64,000 nucleotides of DNA from Paraeggerthella sp964369725 (GCA_964369725.1 CAYJGC010000002.1:31501-95500), one strand, 5' to 3'. Numbered from the stretch's first letter, positions 27,261 through 36,048 are shown. The notes: a model not told the origin generated them from the sequence alone. Translations and numbers: made by a program.

Positions 27261-27793
27261 GCTACTCTACTAATGCGATTCTAGCTGGCTTTGGCGGGCA
27301 AGGTGTGCTGTTTGCTGGTAAGCTTATTGTGACGGCTGGCCTCTTAGAAGATCGAGAAGTTTCATGGCTTCCTTCCTATGGTCCAGAAATGCGTGGCGGC
27401 ACAGCAAATTGCAGTATTTGTTTAGCCGATGATCCTATTGGCAGTCCTTTAGTTACCGCTCCCGATGTGCTTATTGCCATGAATCAGCCATCATTTGACA
27501 AGTTTGTGAGCATGGTTGCACCTGGCGGGATGATTATCGTGGACTCCTCTTTAGTGAAGAATGTCTCAGCGGTTGAAGGAGTGACTATTCATGAAGTGCC
27601 TGCAACCCAGCTTGCTGAAGAAAATGGCTGCAAGGGTTTGAGTAATGTGTTGCTCGTAGGTAAGTTTTTTGCTGAGACAAAATTCTGTACAAAAGAGACC
27701 CTTGAAGCTGCAATGAGAAAATGTGTTCCCCCAAGAAAAGAAGCTCTACTTTCTGGTAATTTTACTGCATTACAACTAGGCATGAACGCATAG
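27257..27793 (+). CDS. 2-oxoacid:ferredoxin oxidoreductase, gamma subunit
   Basis: 178 residues. Typical gamma-chain start AILAGFGGQGVLFAGKLIV, then SYGPEMRGGTANCSICL and a Rossmann-like region. It binds CoA and holds the complex together. Stop is ten bases before the second XRE-cupin gene, so regulator and enzyme are co-transcribed. Confidence 0.94.
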   Translation: MSYSTNAILAGFGGQGVLFAGKLIVTAGLLEDREVSWLPSYGPEMRGGTANCSICLADDPIGSPLVTAPDVLIAMNQPSFDKFVSMVAPGGMIIVDSSLVKNVSAVEGVTIHEVPATQLAEENGCKGLSNVLLVGKFFAETKFCTKETLEAAMRKCVPPRKEALLSGNFTALQLGMNA

Positions 27794-27803
27794 GAGGTTA
27801 GTA

Positions 27804-28355
27804 ATGAACGCTGAGATGGAAGAGATTGGTTTACGGATTAAAGGACTTCGCGAGGCTTGTGATGTTTCATGCGAGGACTTAGCTCGAGATTTAGATGTAT
27901 CTCTAGAAACGTATCAACGTTGGGAAGAGACGGGTGCAGATGTACCCATTTCGGCAATTTATCACATGGCTCATAGGTTTGGTGTCGAGTTAACCGAGAT
28001 TTTAACCGGAACAGCGGCTAAACTTAACACATATCAAGTAGTAAAAAAGGGTGAAGGTCGCGAAATTGATCGCTACCCGGGCTACCATTTTGAGGACTTG
28101 GCTTGGCGTTATGCGGGTAAAATTATGCAGCCTTTATTGGTCGTGCTTGACCCAAGCGATGAGCCAGCCAAATTGGTTACGCACTCAGGCCAAGAGTTCA
28201 ATTTAGTTTTAGAAGGCTCAATGCTTATTACTTGGGAGGATAGAGAGTTTGAATTACAGGCGGGAGACAGTATCTACTTTAATCCCGAGCATCCCCATGG
28301 CCAGCGTTGTGTAGGCGACAAGCCGGCCAAGTTCGTTACTATTATCGCTGAATAA
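27804..28355 (+). CDS. XRE-family regulator with C-terminal cupin domain (copy 2)
   Basis: 183 residues. HTH in the first 65 residues (IGLRIKGLREACDVSCEDLA), cupin with KLVTHSGQEFNLVLEGSMLI and LQAGDSIYFNPEHPHGQRC. A textbook AGGAGG lies seven bases before the ATG. Same architecture as copy 1, and likewise just upstream of an acyl-CoA synthetase, which suggests duplication of a regulator-synthetase pair around the oxidoreductase genes. Confidence 0.9.
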   Translation: MNAEMEEIGLRIKGLREACDVSCEDLARDLDVSLETYQRWEETGADVPISAIYHMAHRFGVELTEILTGTAAKLNTYQVVKKGEGREIDRYPGYHFEDLAWRYAGKIMQPLLVVLDPSDEPAKLVTHSGQEFNLVLEGSMLITWEDREFELQAGDSIYFNPEHPHGQRCVGDKPAKFVTIIAE

Positions 28356-28433
28356 TTGAGAGTTCTTACGGGCTCAGAATAAAGTGTTTTAGTAGTTAGT
28401 GTTTTCAAATCGTACAGGTAAGGGAGATTATCC

Positions 28434-30104
28434 GTGGATCATGTCTTAAAGAAGTATTGCCCGCGTATCGAATTCGATTCCTACGAGGATTTTTATAAGA
28501 ATTTTCAGATCGAAGTACCTGATGTTTTTAATTTCGGTTTTGATGTTGTTGACGAATGGGCACGTGTAGAGCCTGAAAAGCGCGCTCTTGTGTGGTGTAA
28601 TGATGCGGGCGAGGAACGCGTGTTTACCTTTTCAGATATTGCACTTCTTTCTAATCAAGCAGCTAATGGTTTTTCACAGCGAGGGATTGGTAAAGGTGAC
28701 GTGGTGATGGTTGTTGTTCGCCGTCGCTGGGAATACTGGATTTGTGCAACTGCACTCTGCAAGCTTGGCGCTACTATCATCCCTGCATCGCTTCAGCTTA
28801 CAAAAAAGGACATCGTCTATCGGGCTCAAAGTGCAAACGTAAAGGCTGTGGTATGTTTTGATGATTCTTATGTATGCGAACAAATGGAACTTGCCATGGA
28901 AGAGTTGCCTTCAATTCAATCACGTATTATCGTGGCCGGTGATCGTGAAGGATGGATTTCTTTTGCCTCGCTGATGGAAGGTGAATCAGATACATTTGAG
29001 CGCCCAACAGGGGAGCGTGGAGTCACCAGTAAAGACATCATGCTGATTTATTTCACTTCAGGAACTACGGGACTTGCGAAAGCAGTCTGCCATAATTTTG
29101 CGCATCCGCTCGGGCATATCCTGACAGCAAAATACTGGCAACAAGTGCAAGAAAACAAGCTTCATATGAGCGTTACTGATAGCGGCTGGGCAAAATTTGG
29201 GTGGGGAAAAATCTACGGTCAGTGGATTGCTGGCGCAACGGTATTTGCTTACGATATGGATTCCTTTGTTCCGACGAAGCTCCTGCAAAAAATTCAAGAC
29301 TATAAACTTACTACGTTTTGCGTACCGCCCACCATGTATCGCTTTATGCTGCAAGAAGATGTTGCTGCGTATGATTTATCTAGTGTTGAAACGTTTGCCA
29401 CTGCTGGCGAGCCGCTAAATGCTGAGGTAACGCTTGCATGGGAACGTTTAACCGGTCATCGTATTCGCGAAGGGTTCGGGCAAAGCGAAGGACCAGTGTT
29501 GCTTGCAACTTTTCCTTGGGTTGATCCACGCCCGGGATCTATGGGAAAGCCTTCCCCTTTACTCAATGTTAAACTTTTGGGTGAATGTGGTGTTGAAGTA
29601 CCTGATGGGGAAGAGGGAGCGATTTGCTTAACGCGCCTGAGAGAGGCTTATCCACCTGGTTTGTTTGTTGGTTATTACCAAGACGACGAGCGTACGCGCG
29701 AATCTGTGGGCGGAGAATACTATAATCTGCATGACATGGCTTGGCGTGATTCTGATGGGTATTTCTTTTTCGTGGGGCGTGACGATGACGTAATCAAATG
29801 TTCAGGCTATCGTATTGGGCCTTTTGAGGTTGAAAGTGCCTTAGTAGAGCACGATGCGGTTATTGAAAGTGCTGTTACAGCTGCTCCTGATCCCATACGG
29901 GGACTCGTCGTAAAGGCTACGGTAGTTCTTGCGAAAGGGTGGGAGCCGAGCGATGAACTGATTCGCGAACTACAAGACCACGTAAAGAACACGACAGCTC
30001 CGTATAAATATCCTCGCATAGTAGAGTTTGTCGATGAACTCCCTAAAACTATAGGCGGAAAGATTAAACGTAAGCTTATTCGTACACAAGACGGGGTAGA
30101 GTAA
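28434..30104 (+). CDS. AMP-forming acyl-CoA synthetase (copy 2)
   Basis: 556 residues, GTG start with AAGGGAG seven bases upstream. Phosphate loop IYFTSGTTGLAKAV, VTDSGWAKFGWGKIYGQWI, GFGQSEGPVLL, hinge GRDDDVIKCSGYRIGPFEVE and C-terminal catalytic lysine in PKTIGGKIKRK. Clearly homologous to copy 1 but diverged, so the two may prefer different acids. The gene lies 78 bases after the second regulator and ends the cluster. Confidence 0.92.
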   Translation: MDHVLKKYCPRIEFDSYEDFYKNFQIEVPDVFNFGFDVVDEWARVEPEKRALVWCNDAGEERVFTFSDIALLSNQAANGFSQRGIGKGDVVMVVVRRRWEYWICATALCKLGATIIPASLQLTKKDIVYRAQSANVKAVVCFDDSYVCEQMELAMEELPSIQSRIIVAGDREGWISFASLMEGESDTFERPTGERGVTSKDIMLIYFTSGTTGLAKAVCHNFAHPLGHILTAKYWQQVQENKLHMSVTDSGWAKFGWGKIYGQWIAGATVFAYDMDSFVPTKLLQKIQDYKLTTFCVPPTMYRFMLQEDVAAYDLSSVETFATAGEPLNAEVTLAWERLTGHRIREGFGQSEGPVLLATFPWVDPRPGSMGKPSPLLNVKLLGECGVEVPDGEEGAICLTRLREAYPPGLFVGYYQDDERTRESVGGEYYNLHDMAWRDSDGYFFFVGRDDDVIKCSGYRIGPFEVESALVEHDAVIESAVTAAPDPIRGLVVKATVVLAKGWEPSDELIRELQDHVKNTTAPYKYPRIVEFVDELPKTIGGKIKRKLIRTQDGVE

Positions 30105-30197
30105 TTGTTTTGAGGCTGCGCGTATCTTGCGTAGCCTCAATTTTTTAAATCTCCGCAACACCAATTTATTTCTAAAATATTTAACCAAAAAAGTAGC

Positions 30198-30225
30198 TTG
30201 CTTATAAGGGTAAAGCTTGTATAAT
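30198..30225 (+). promoter_or_regulatory. azlC promoter, probably leaderless
   Basis: TTGCTT (30198-30203), 16-base spacer, TATAAT (30220-30225). The ATG at 30234 is eight bases past the -10 and no ribosome binding site is seen, so transcription probably begins at or next to the start codon. Confidence 0.65.
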
Positions 30226-30233
30226 CGGTGCCT

Positions 30234-30920
30234 ATGGTTTCACGGGCTTACATACAACAGTCGTTTCAAGCAGCTTTGCCTATAATGCTTGGTTATATAG
30301 CCATTGGGATACCATGTGGGATTCTAAGCGACTCAATTGGACTTAATGCAGCACAAGTTTTCATGCTTTCGATGCTATTTTATTCTGGTGCAGGGCAATT
30401 TATGATTGCTAACATGTGGTTAGCTGGCTCTCCACTTTTTTCGATTATTGCAAGTGTGTCTTTGGTAAACACGAGGCAAATGCTCTATTCGGCTGCTTTT
30501 GCTCCAACTTGTAAGGGAGTAAAGAAGCGACTCTCTTTTTTGTTTGCTGCGACGGTGACGGATGAGAGTTACGGCGTTAATGTTAAGAAATTTGAAGAAG
30601 GAAGCTGGTCTGTTTCGCGGGCTACTATGGTGAATTTGTTTTCTCAGACTTCATGGGCTTTTTCTAATGTTGTGGGTGTTTTGATAGGCGATGCTATTGG
30701 AATTCCTTTGGCGATCGCAGCCTTTGCAATGACTTCAATTTTTATTTGCCTTCTGGTAACTCAGAAAGCGTCACGTGGCAACTTGGTAGCGTCTGGATTT
30801 GCGATTCTTGGTGTTATCGTATGTAAGGTCATTGGTTTATCCGGACCCGCTATTTTGCTCGGGGCTATAGTGGGTGTTTTAGCAGCTCTTGTTTATTCAA
30901 GATTTGAGGGAAATTCATAA
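30234..30920 (+). CDS. azlC: AzlC-family branched-chain amino acid exporter, large subunit
   Basis: 228-residue membrane protein with about six hydrophobic segments. Conserved features: FQAALPIMLGYIAIGIPCGI, FYSGAGQFMIANMWLAG, LVNTRQMLYSAAFAP and TDESYGV. With AzlD it exports branched-chain amino acids or analogues. The ATG at 30234 is favoured over a GTG at 30228 because the predicted transcription start is at or near it. The stop overlaps the azlD start (TAATG). Confidence 0.9.
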   Translation: MVSRAYIQQSFQAALPIMLGYIAIGIPCGILSDSIGLNAAQVFMLSMLFYSGAGQFMIANMWLAGSPLFSIIASVSLVNTRQMLYSAAFAPTCKGVKKRLSFLFAATVTDESYGVNVKKFEEGSWSVSRATMVNLFSQTSWAFSNVVGVLIGDAIGIPLAIAAFAMTSIFICLLVTQKASRGNLVASGFAILGVIVCKVIGLSGPAILLGAIVGVLAALVYSRFEGNS

Positions 30921-31252
30921 TGGAAGCCATGAGTTGGGGAGATTTTTTTATCGTTTTTGCAAGCTGTGCAATTGTTATGCTCGTTTGTCGCGTTGTGCCG
31001 TTATTTGCTTTAAAAGGAAAAACGCTGCCCGAGAATATTGAACGTGCGTTAAGCTTTATACCTCCGGCAGCTTTTGCTGCATTAGTTGCCAATGATTTAT
31101 TTACGCCGGGTATGTTTGATGCAGGGTTTTGGCCTGCTGGCGCTCCTCTTGTTTCAGCTGTTTTTGTTGCCGTAGTAGCATGGAAGACTCAGTCGCTACT
31201 TATTAGTGGAGTGGTAGGTGTAGCGATTTATGCTCTCCTGACTTATTTGTAG
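30920..31252 (+). CDS. azlD: AzlD-family exporter, small subunit
   Basis: 110 residues with three to four hydrophobic segments and the family pattern RVVPLFALKGKTLPENIERA, then FIPPAAFAALVANDLF. It is the small partner of AzlC, and the start overlaps the azlC stop by one base, which implies coupled translation. Confidence 0.9.
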   Translation: MEAMSWGDFFIVFASCAIVMLVCRVVPLFALKGKTLPENIERALSFIPPAAFAALVANDLFTPGMFDAGFWPAGAPLVSAVFVAVVAWKTQSLLISGVVGVAIYALLTYL

Positions 31253-31382
31253 CGGTAAAGTAGTGTAGGGCTAAGTGAAATAAAGGGGCTTGAGTTATTT
31301 AAGCTGTGGTTTGGTGGCATTTGTTCCTTTTAGCTAGTCGGGAATATTGGCTTTCGTCTTCGAAAAATGGTCAAAAAACCTC

Positions 31383-31435
31383 TTGCGTAGTTCTTAATTG
31401 GGGGGTATACTATCAAATCGTGTCTTTATAAGACA
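31383..31435 (+). promoter_or_regulatory. rplS promoter and leader hairpin
   Basis: TTGCGT (31383-31388), exact 17-base spacer, TATACT (31406-31411). Just after the predicted start a perfect 6-bp hairpin tgtctt-tat-aagaca (31421-31435) lies in the leader, about 40 bases before the rplS ATG; it may be a simple leader structure or part of an L19 autoregulatory site. Confidence 0.65.
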
Positions 31436-31474
31436 GTACATATGCGTTTAATAAATATATAAGAAGGAACAATC

Positions 31475-31822
31475 ATGGATATCATTCGTGCAATAGAACA
31501 ACAGCAGATTAAACAAGACGTGCCCGAATTCAACGTAGGCGACAACGTGAAAGTTCACTATCGCATTGTTGAAGGTAGCCGTGAACGTGTTCAGGTTTTC
31601 CAAGGCGATGTCATTCGTCGTCAAGGCGGATCAAATCGCGAAACATTTACTGTGCGCAAAATTAGCTTCACCATCGGTGTAGAGCGTACCTTCCCTGTAC
31701 ATTCTCCAAAAATTGAGCGTATAGAAGTAGTACGCAAGGGTGACGTTCGCCGCGCTAAACTTTATTACCTACGTAAGAAGGTTGGTAAGGCTGCAAAAAT
31801 TAAAGAAAAAGCCTTCCGCTAG
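31475..31822 (+). CDS. rplS: Ribosomal protein L19
   Basis: 115-residue large-subunit protein. FNVGDNVKVHYRIVEGSRER, FQGDVIRRQG and the C-terminal RAKLYYLRKKVGKAAKIKEK are standard. GAAGGAAC precedes the ATG. It has its own promoter and terminator, so it is monocistronic. The order rplS-rnhB is a common bacterial arrangement. Confidence 0.98.
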   Translation: MDIIRAIEQQQIKQDVPEFNVGDNVKVHYRIVEGSRERVQVFQGDVIRRQGGSNRETFTVRKISFTIGVERTFPVHSPKIERIEVVRKGDVRRAKLYYLRKKVGKAAKIKEKAFR

Positions 31823-31841
31823 GATATTAATTACACAGGTC

Positions 31842-31876
31842 AAAGCCCCTTACTCAACAGGTAAGGGGCTTTGTTA
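31842..31876 (+). terminator. rplS terminator
   Basis: Perfect 12-bp stem aaagccccttac / gtaaggggcttt (31842-31853 with 31861-31872), seven-base loop, T-rich tail. Confidence 0.92.
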
Positions 31877-31923
31877 TATTTTAACGCGTTTACCAAGAGA
31901 TTAATTGAGAGATAGAAGTCTAA

Positions 31924-32712
31924 ATGGGACAGACGGTTCAGGAAATAAAACAACTGCTTCAGCAGGCTAATAAGGAAGAATTTGCAGTTCTTGAGCGCTC
32001 TTTGTGTGCCGATACACGAAAGGGAGTCCACCTTGCGTTAGAGGTTGCCAGGCGTCGATTAGAGAATGAAGCCCAGGAGGCTTTACGTATAAAAGAACTT
32101 TATGATTACGAGTTCGATTTAGCGGGTGACAGAGGGAATGGTATTATTGTTGGCTTAGATGAAGTTGGTCGAGGACCTCTGGCAGGTCCATTAACAGTAG
32201 GTGCTGTTATTCTGCCTCGTCAATTACATCTAGAGGGTCTTAATGATTCAAAACAGCTATCTCATATCATGAGGGAGACTTTATCTCGAGAAATCAAGAG
32301 GCATGCGCTTGCTTGGTCAGTCGTACACGTGGAGCCTGAGCAAATCGATTCACGTGGTATGGCAACATGTTTGTTGTGGGCTTTTCGGCATGCGCTCTCG
32401 ATTATAGAAACAAAAGGCCTAGTGCCTGACGCAGTCCTTTTAGATGGGAATCCTCTTCGAATAGACAAGCGTGAAATCAATGTCATAAAAGGCGATAGTA
32501 AATGCGCCTCTATCGCAGCGGCATCAATTATTGCTAAGGTTGAGCGAGATGGATTAATGCAAGATTATGCTCACCTGTATCCGGAATATTATTTTGAAAA
32601 CAATAAGGGATATGCAAGCTCTGTGCATATTGCCGCAATTAAAGAGTTTGGCCTAACACCCATTCATCGATCCTCATTTTGTAGTGCTTTTGTTCAGCCA
32701 ACACTTTTTTAG
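31924..32712 (+). CDS. rnhB: Ribonuclease HII
   Basis: Cleaves RNA in RNA-DNA hybrids, including single ribonucleotides. 262 residues. An N-terminal extension of about 75 residues (helical, charged) precedes the catalytic domain, which starts GIIVGLDEVGRGPLAGPL with the Asp-Glu pair; further acidic residues lie in LLDGNPL and AKVERDGLM. Conserved GDSKCASIAAASIIAKVERD is present. lepB, often between rplS and rnhB, is absent. Confidence 0.95.
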   Translation: MGQTVQEIKQLLQQANKEEFAVLERSLCADTRKGVHLALEVARRRLENEAQEALRIKELYDYEFDLAGDRGNGIIVGLDEVGRGPLAGPLTVGAVILPRQLHLEGLNDSKQLSHIMRETLSREIKRHALAWSVVHVEPEQIDSRGMATCLLWAFRHALSIIETKGLVPDAVLLDGNPLRIDKREINVIKGDSKCASIAAASIIAKVERDGLMQDYAHLYPEYYFENNKGYASSVHIAAIKEFGLTPIHRSSFCSAFVQPTLF

Positions 32713-33079
32713 TCTGTGCTGTATCGAGTTTTTAGTCTAGCACCTTTTAAACATTCAACAGAGGTCGGGGTTGGTTAGATGCGATGCGCTCATATGTAAT
32801 TTATCATTAGCAGGCGATTTGCTTATTTACTCAAAGAGGGCTCCCTGCAAATCTTTGAGAAGCAGCATGCTTTTTTTGTTGAAAAGTTTAGTTTCACAGC
32901 ACTTTGATTTTAGATTCAGTATAGATAAGTGCAAGAACCCTACTAGAGCTATAGTGGAACCGATACAGAAACGTGCAAGTTTTGTATTGAATCACGCTAG
33001 GTTTGTGACATATCCCTCTCAGATTCACTCGTTATGATGGTTGCCCGGTTAACGATTTTGAATTGAGAAAGGTATCTTA
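32713..33079. other. Gene-poor interval with structured RNA signals
   Basis: 367 bases without a convincing protein gene. It holds the candidate small RNA described separately (32806-32877). The remaining 200 bases up to yraN show no clear promoter or repeat. Confidence 0.5.
32806..32877 (+). ncRNA. Candidate small RNA
   Basis: A possible promoter TTGGTT (32771-32776) with TATGTA (32793-32798), spacer 16, precedes the interval. Inside, ctcaaag / ctttgag (32830-32836 with 32853-32859) can pair around an inner aggg-ct-ccct hairpin. The region ends in AAGCA-gca-TGCTT and a run of T (32860-32877), a small intrinsic terminator. The RNA would be about 70 bases. No known family is recognised, and it could instead be a read-through signal after rnhB. 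Confidence 0.3.
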
Positions 33080-33544
33080 ATGAGTAAAAGAAAAATTAAT
33101 GAGCTAAAGCAAGATCACATTTCGAACGAAAAAGGAACTGATAAAGACTTTAAGGCAAGGAAATCAACTCCAAAAACGATTGGTAAGAAAAACCTTGAAT
33201 TAGGGCGCTGTGGTGAAGAGGCAGCAACAAGATTTCTCTTCAAACGAGGCTACGAAATTCTTGAACGTAACTGGACTTGTTTAGCTGGTGAGGCGGATAT
33301 CATTGCGCAAGATGAAGACTCACTCGTCTTTATTGAGGTAAAAACAAGAACAGGGTGCGAAAAGGGAATGCCTTCTGAAGCGGTAAATGCTAAGAAGCGG
33401 GATCGTTACGAAAAAATAGCAGCAATGTTTTTGCAAGATTATGACGTTTTAGATGTGCCAGTACGTTTTGATATTGTTTCAGTGTTGGTTATTGCTCCAG
33501 ATCGAGCACTTATTCGCCATCATATTAATGCATTTTCCGCGTGA
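33080..33544 (+). CDS. yraN: UPF0102 (YraN) family putative nuclease
   Basis: 154 residues. A basic N-terminal extension of about 38 residues precedes the domain, which begins LELGRCGEEAATRFL and contains the PD-(D/E)xK-like core GEADIIAQDEDSLVFIEVKTR. The cellular role is not established. GAAAGG precedes the ATG. It overlaps comM by four bases if the comM GTG start is used. Confidence 0.9.
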   Translation: MSKRKINELKQDHISNEKGTDKDFKARKSTPKTIGKKNLELGRCGEEAATRFLFKRGYEILERNWTCLAGEADIIAQDEDSLVFIEVKTRTGCEKGMPSEAVNAKKRDRYEKIAAMFLQDYDVLDVPVRFDIVSVLVIAPDRALIRHHINAFSA

Positions 33545-35037
33545 GCGCGATGAAAGGACGATGTATTCTAAAAGCTGCAACAGTATTTGGTGTTGAAGCT
33601 GTTCCGGTAGATGTAGAAGTAGGCGTTTCAAATGGAATTCCTGGATTTGCGATAGTGGGAATGGCCGATGCCTCGGTTCAAGAGTCTCGAGAACGAGTCA
33701 AGGCAGCTCTACGTTCTTGTGGTTTTACAATGCCAGCAAGTAAAGTAATAGTAAATTTGGCGCCAGGTACTTTGCGTAAAACAGGAACAGGTTTTGATCT
33801 ACCTATTGCGGCTGGAATTCTGTGTGCTACTGGACAAATTGATCCACGCGTGGTTGATGGACTACTTCTCGTGGGTGAATTATCGTTAGAGGGAAAAGTG
33901 CGACCAGTTGCTGGCCTTTTGCCTCAAGTCTTATGCGCACGCAGTTTAGGGTATGGAGTGGTCTGCGCTTATTCCGATGGCTTGATGGCTATTGAGGGTG
34001 TGGAACAACGAGAAATACGTAGTTTATCTGATTTAAGAACGTTACCTTTGCCTCTTTTGAAGCAAACCCTTAAAGAGTCTCATACCGACGTACTTGATTT
34101 TAGAGATATTGCGGGTCATAGTATGGCAAAGCGGGCTCTTCAAATTGCAGCTGCTGGTGGACATGGTGTTCTCATGATGGGACCGCCTGGTTCAGGGAAG
34201 ACCATGTTGGCTTCGCGAATGCCTTCTATACTTCCCTTGCTAACACGGGATGAAGTATTAGAGGCTGCTGTCATACATTCTGTTGCTGGAGAGGGTTTAG
34301 AAAAACTATTATCTAAGATAAGACCGTTTAGAAAACCTCATCACAGCGCAACTATGCCAGGATTAGTAGGAGGGGGGACGCCTATTCGTCCTGGTGAGAT
34401 TTCACTTGCGCATAGAGGGATTCTTTTTCTTGATGAACTGACGGAATTTACTCCCTCTGTTTTGCAGGGAATCCGGCAGCCGTTAGAACTCGGAAGTGTA
34501 ACCATCACACGTGCCGAGGGAACAATAATCTTTCCCGCAAATTTTATGCTAATAGCTGCTTCGAATCCTTGTCCATGTGGCTACTATGGGGACAAAGAGC
34601 AACAATGCACTTGTACACAGCAGCAAATCCGCTCCTATCAGTCAAAAATTGGAGGGCCGGTTATGGATAGGATTGATATACACGTGGATGTAAAAAGAAT
34701 ACCTCCCTCAGAAGTGCTTGCTACGGGGTGTGGAACAAGTTCTGAAAGCCTACGTGAAGGTGTATTGAAAGCGCGAGAGTATGCTTCATGGAGAACGAGT
34801 AAAGCCGGTGAAGCTCAGAGCGGAAGCTCTGAGACTTTGGTTAAATCGTGCGAATTAAACGTGCATACTGAAAAGCTTATTGAGCAGCTAGCGCATCAGT
34901 GCCACATGAGTGGGAGAGGTATCATAAGAACCCTCTCCCTTGCGCGAACGATAGCTGATATGGAAGAAAAGCAGCGGGTAGAAAAACATCATATCTGTGA
35001 AGCCATAGGGTATAGATTGAGGCAAGGAGATTCATGA
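33541..35037 (+). CDS. comM: ComM/YifB-type AAA+ ATPase
   Basis: 498 residues, GTG start overlapping yraN by four bases; an ATG three codons later is an alternative. N-terminal Lon-protease-like fold (AVPVDVEVGVSNGIPGFAIV), central AAA+ with Walker A MGPPGSGKTMLASRMP and Walker B ILFLDELTEF, a CPCGYYGD zinc-like segment, and the Mg-chelatase C-terminal domain. In naturally competent bacteria ComM promotes branch migration of incoming DNA. It overlaps dprA by four bases. Confidence 0.94.
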   Translation: MSAMKGRCILKAATVFGVEAVPVDVEVGVSNGIPGFAIVGMADASVQESRERVKAALRSCGFTMPASKVIVNLAPGTLRKTGTGFDLPIAAGILCATGQIDPRVVDGLLLVGELSLEGKVRPVAGLLPQVLCARSLGYGVVCAYSDGLMAIEGVEQREIRSLSDLRTLPLPLLKQTLKESHTDVLDFRDIAGHSMAKRALQIAAAGGHGVLMMGPPGSGKTMLASRMPSILPLLTRDEVLEAAVIHSVAGEGLEKLLSKIRPFRKPHHSATMPGLVGGGTPIRPGEISLAHRGILFLDELTEFTPSVLQGIRQPLELGSVTITRAEGTIIFPANFMLIAASNPCPCGYYGDKEQQCTCTQQQIRSYQSKIGGPVMDRIDIHVDVKRIPPSEVLATGCGTSSESLREGVLKAREYASWRTSKAGEAQSGSSETLVKSCELNVHTEKLIEQLAHQCHMSGRGIIRTLSLARTIADMEEKQRVEKHHICEAIGYRLRQGDS

Positions 35038-35993
35038 GTTCAGATATAAGTTTAGTAAGAAAACTTCTTGATTCAGATATACAGAGATCCCTAAAAACCT
35101 TACGTGGAAATGCCTGGGAAATAACTCAGAAAGACGAAGAATTTCCTCAAGTGCTCCGCGACATTCAAAATCCCCCCGAAAAACTTTTCTGCGTGGGAGA
35201 CCCTGCGGCTTTGCAAGAAGGTATTGCTATAGTAGGTGCGCGTAAATCAACGCCTTACGGACGAGGCTGTGCAAAGCGATTTGCTCGTATTGCTGCTGAA
35301 AAAGGGATTGTTGTAATTTCGGGCGGCGCCTACGGATGTGACGCAGCTGCTCATCGAGCAGTTCTTGATGCAGGTGGTATTACTGTTGCTTTTCTGGGTG
35401 GAGGATGTGACAAGCTATATCCAGCTGATCACGAACCTCTTTTTCAGGAAATCGTGTGTAAAGGGGGAGCTGTTGTGTCTGAATGGGAATGGAACGCCCC
35501 TCCTTTGCCGTATCGATTTAGAGCGCGCAATAGACTCATTGCCGGCCTCGCGCGAGCAACCTTAATAGTCGAGGCGGGATTACCTTCGGGTACGTTTTCA
35601 ACGGCAGACGAAGCTTTGAGTGCGAATAGAGATGTTTTGGTTGTGCCAGGTGCAATAACGGCAAAGACATCGCAAGGTGCCAATAGACTGTTGTCGCAAG
35701 GTGCCATTCCTATTGTTGACGATGAGTCCTTTGAAGGGGTGTTGTTTTCTCTATTTGGAGCCTTAAGAAACGTGCAAGACTCACCTCAAGAAGAAGCAGC
35801 CTTCAAACATGATTTTCTTATTGCAGCATTGCAGGCTGAAGCTATGGATCTAGAAGCAATCCATACTCTTGCGTTACAGGTTGAAGGAGACAACCTTTCT
35901 CCTCAATTGCTAATGGAGCGATTAGTTAAAGGAGAATTGCTTGGATATTTCGCTCGACACAGCGATGGAAAATGGGGCCCCGTGGTTAAGTAG
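35034..35993 (+). CDS. dprA: DNA processing protein DprA
   Basis: Binds incoming single-stranded DNA and loads RecA during transformation. 319 residues with the Rossmann core: IAIVGARKSTPYGRGC, VISGGAYGCDAAAHRAVL, YRFRARNRLIAGLA and VVPGAITAKTSQG. The C-terminal winged-helix region is present. Usually topA follows dprA; here the next gene is trmFO. Confidence 0.95.
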   Translation: MSSDISLVRKLLDSDIQRSLKTLRGNAWEITQKDEEFPQVLRDIQNPPEKLFCVGDPAALQEGIAIVGARKSTPYGRGCAKRFARIAAEKGIVVISGGAYGCDAAAHRAVLDAGGITVAFLGGGCDKLYPADHEPLFQEIVCKGGAVVSEWEWNAPPLPYRFRARNRLIAGLARATLIVEAGLPSGTFSTADEALSANRDVLVVPGAITAKTSQGANRLLSQGAIPIVDDESFEGVLFSLFGALRNVQDSPQEEAAFKHDFLIAALQAEAMDLEAIHTLALQVEGDNLSPQLLMERLVKGELLGYFARHSDGKWGPVVK

Positions 35994-36048
35994 AGAAAAT
36001 GTAAATTAACACTTATCGAAAACAAAATTCTGCGGTATCCTGTCTCCT

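Noticed and set aside
32771..33037. 88-residue open frame between rnhB and yraN
   Set aside because: No ribosome binding site, no domain or clear hydrophobic pattern, and it runs through a predicted intrinsic terminator.
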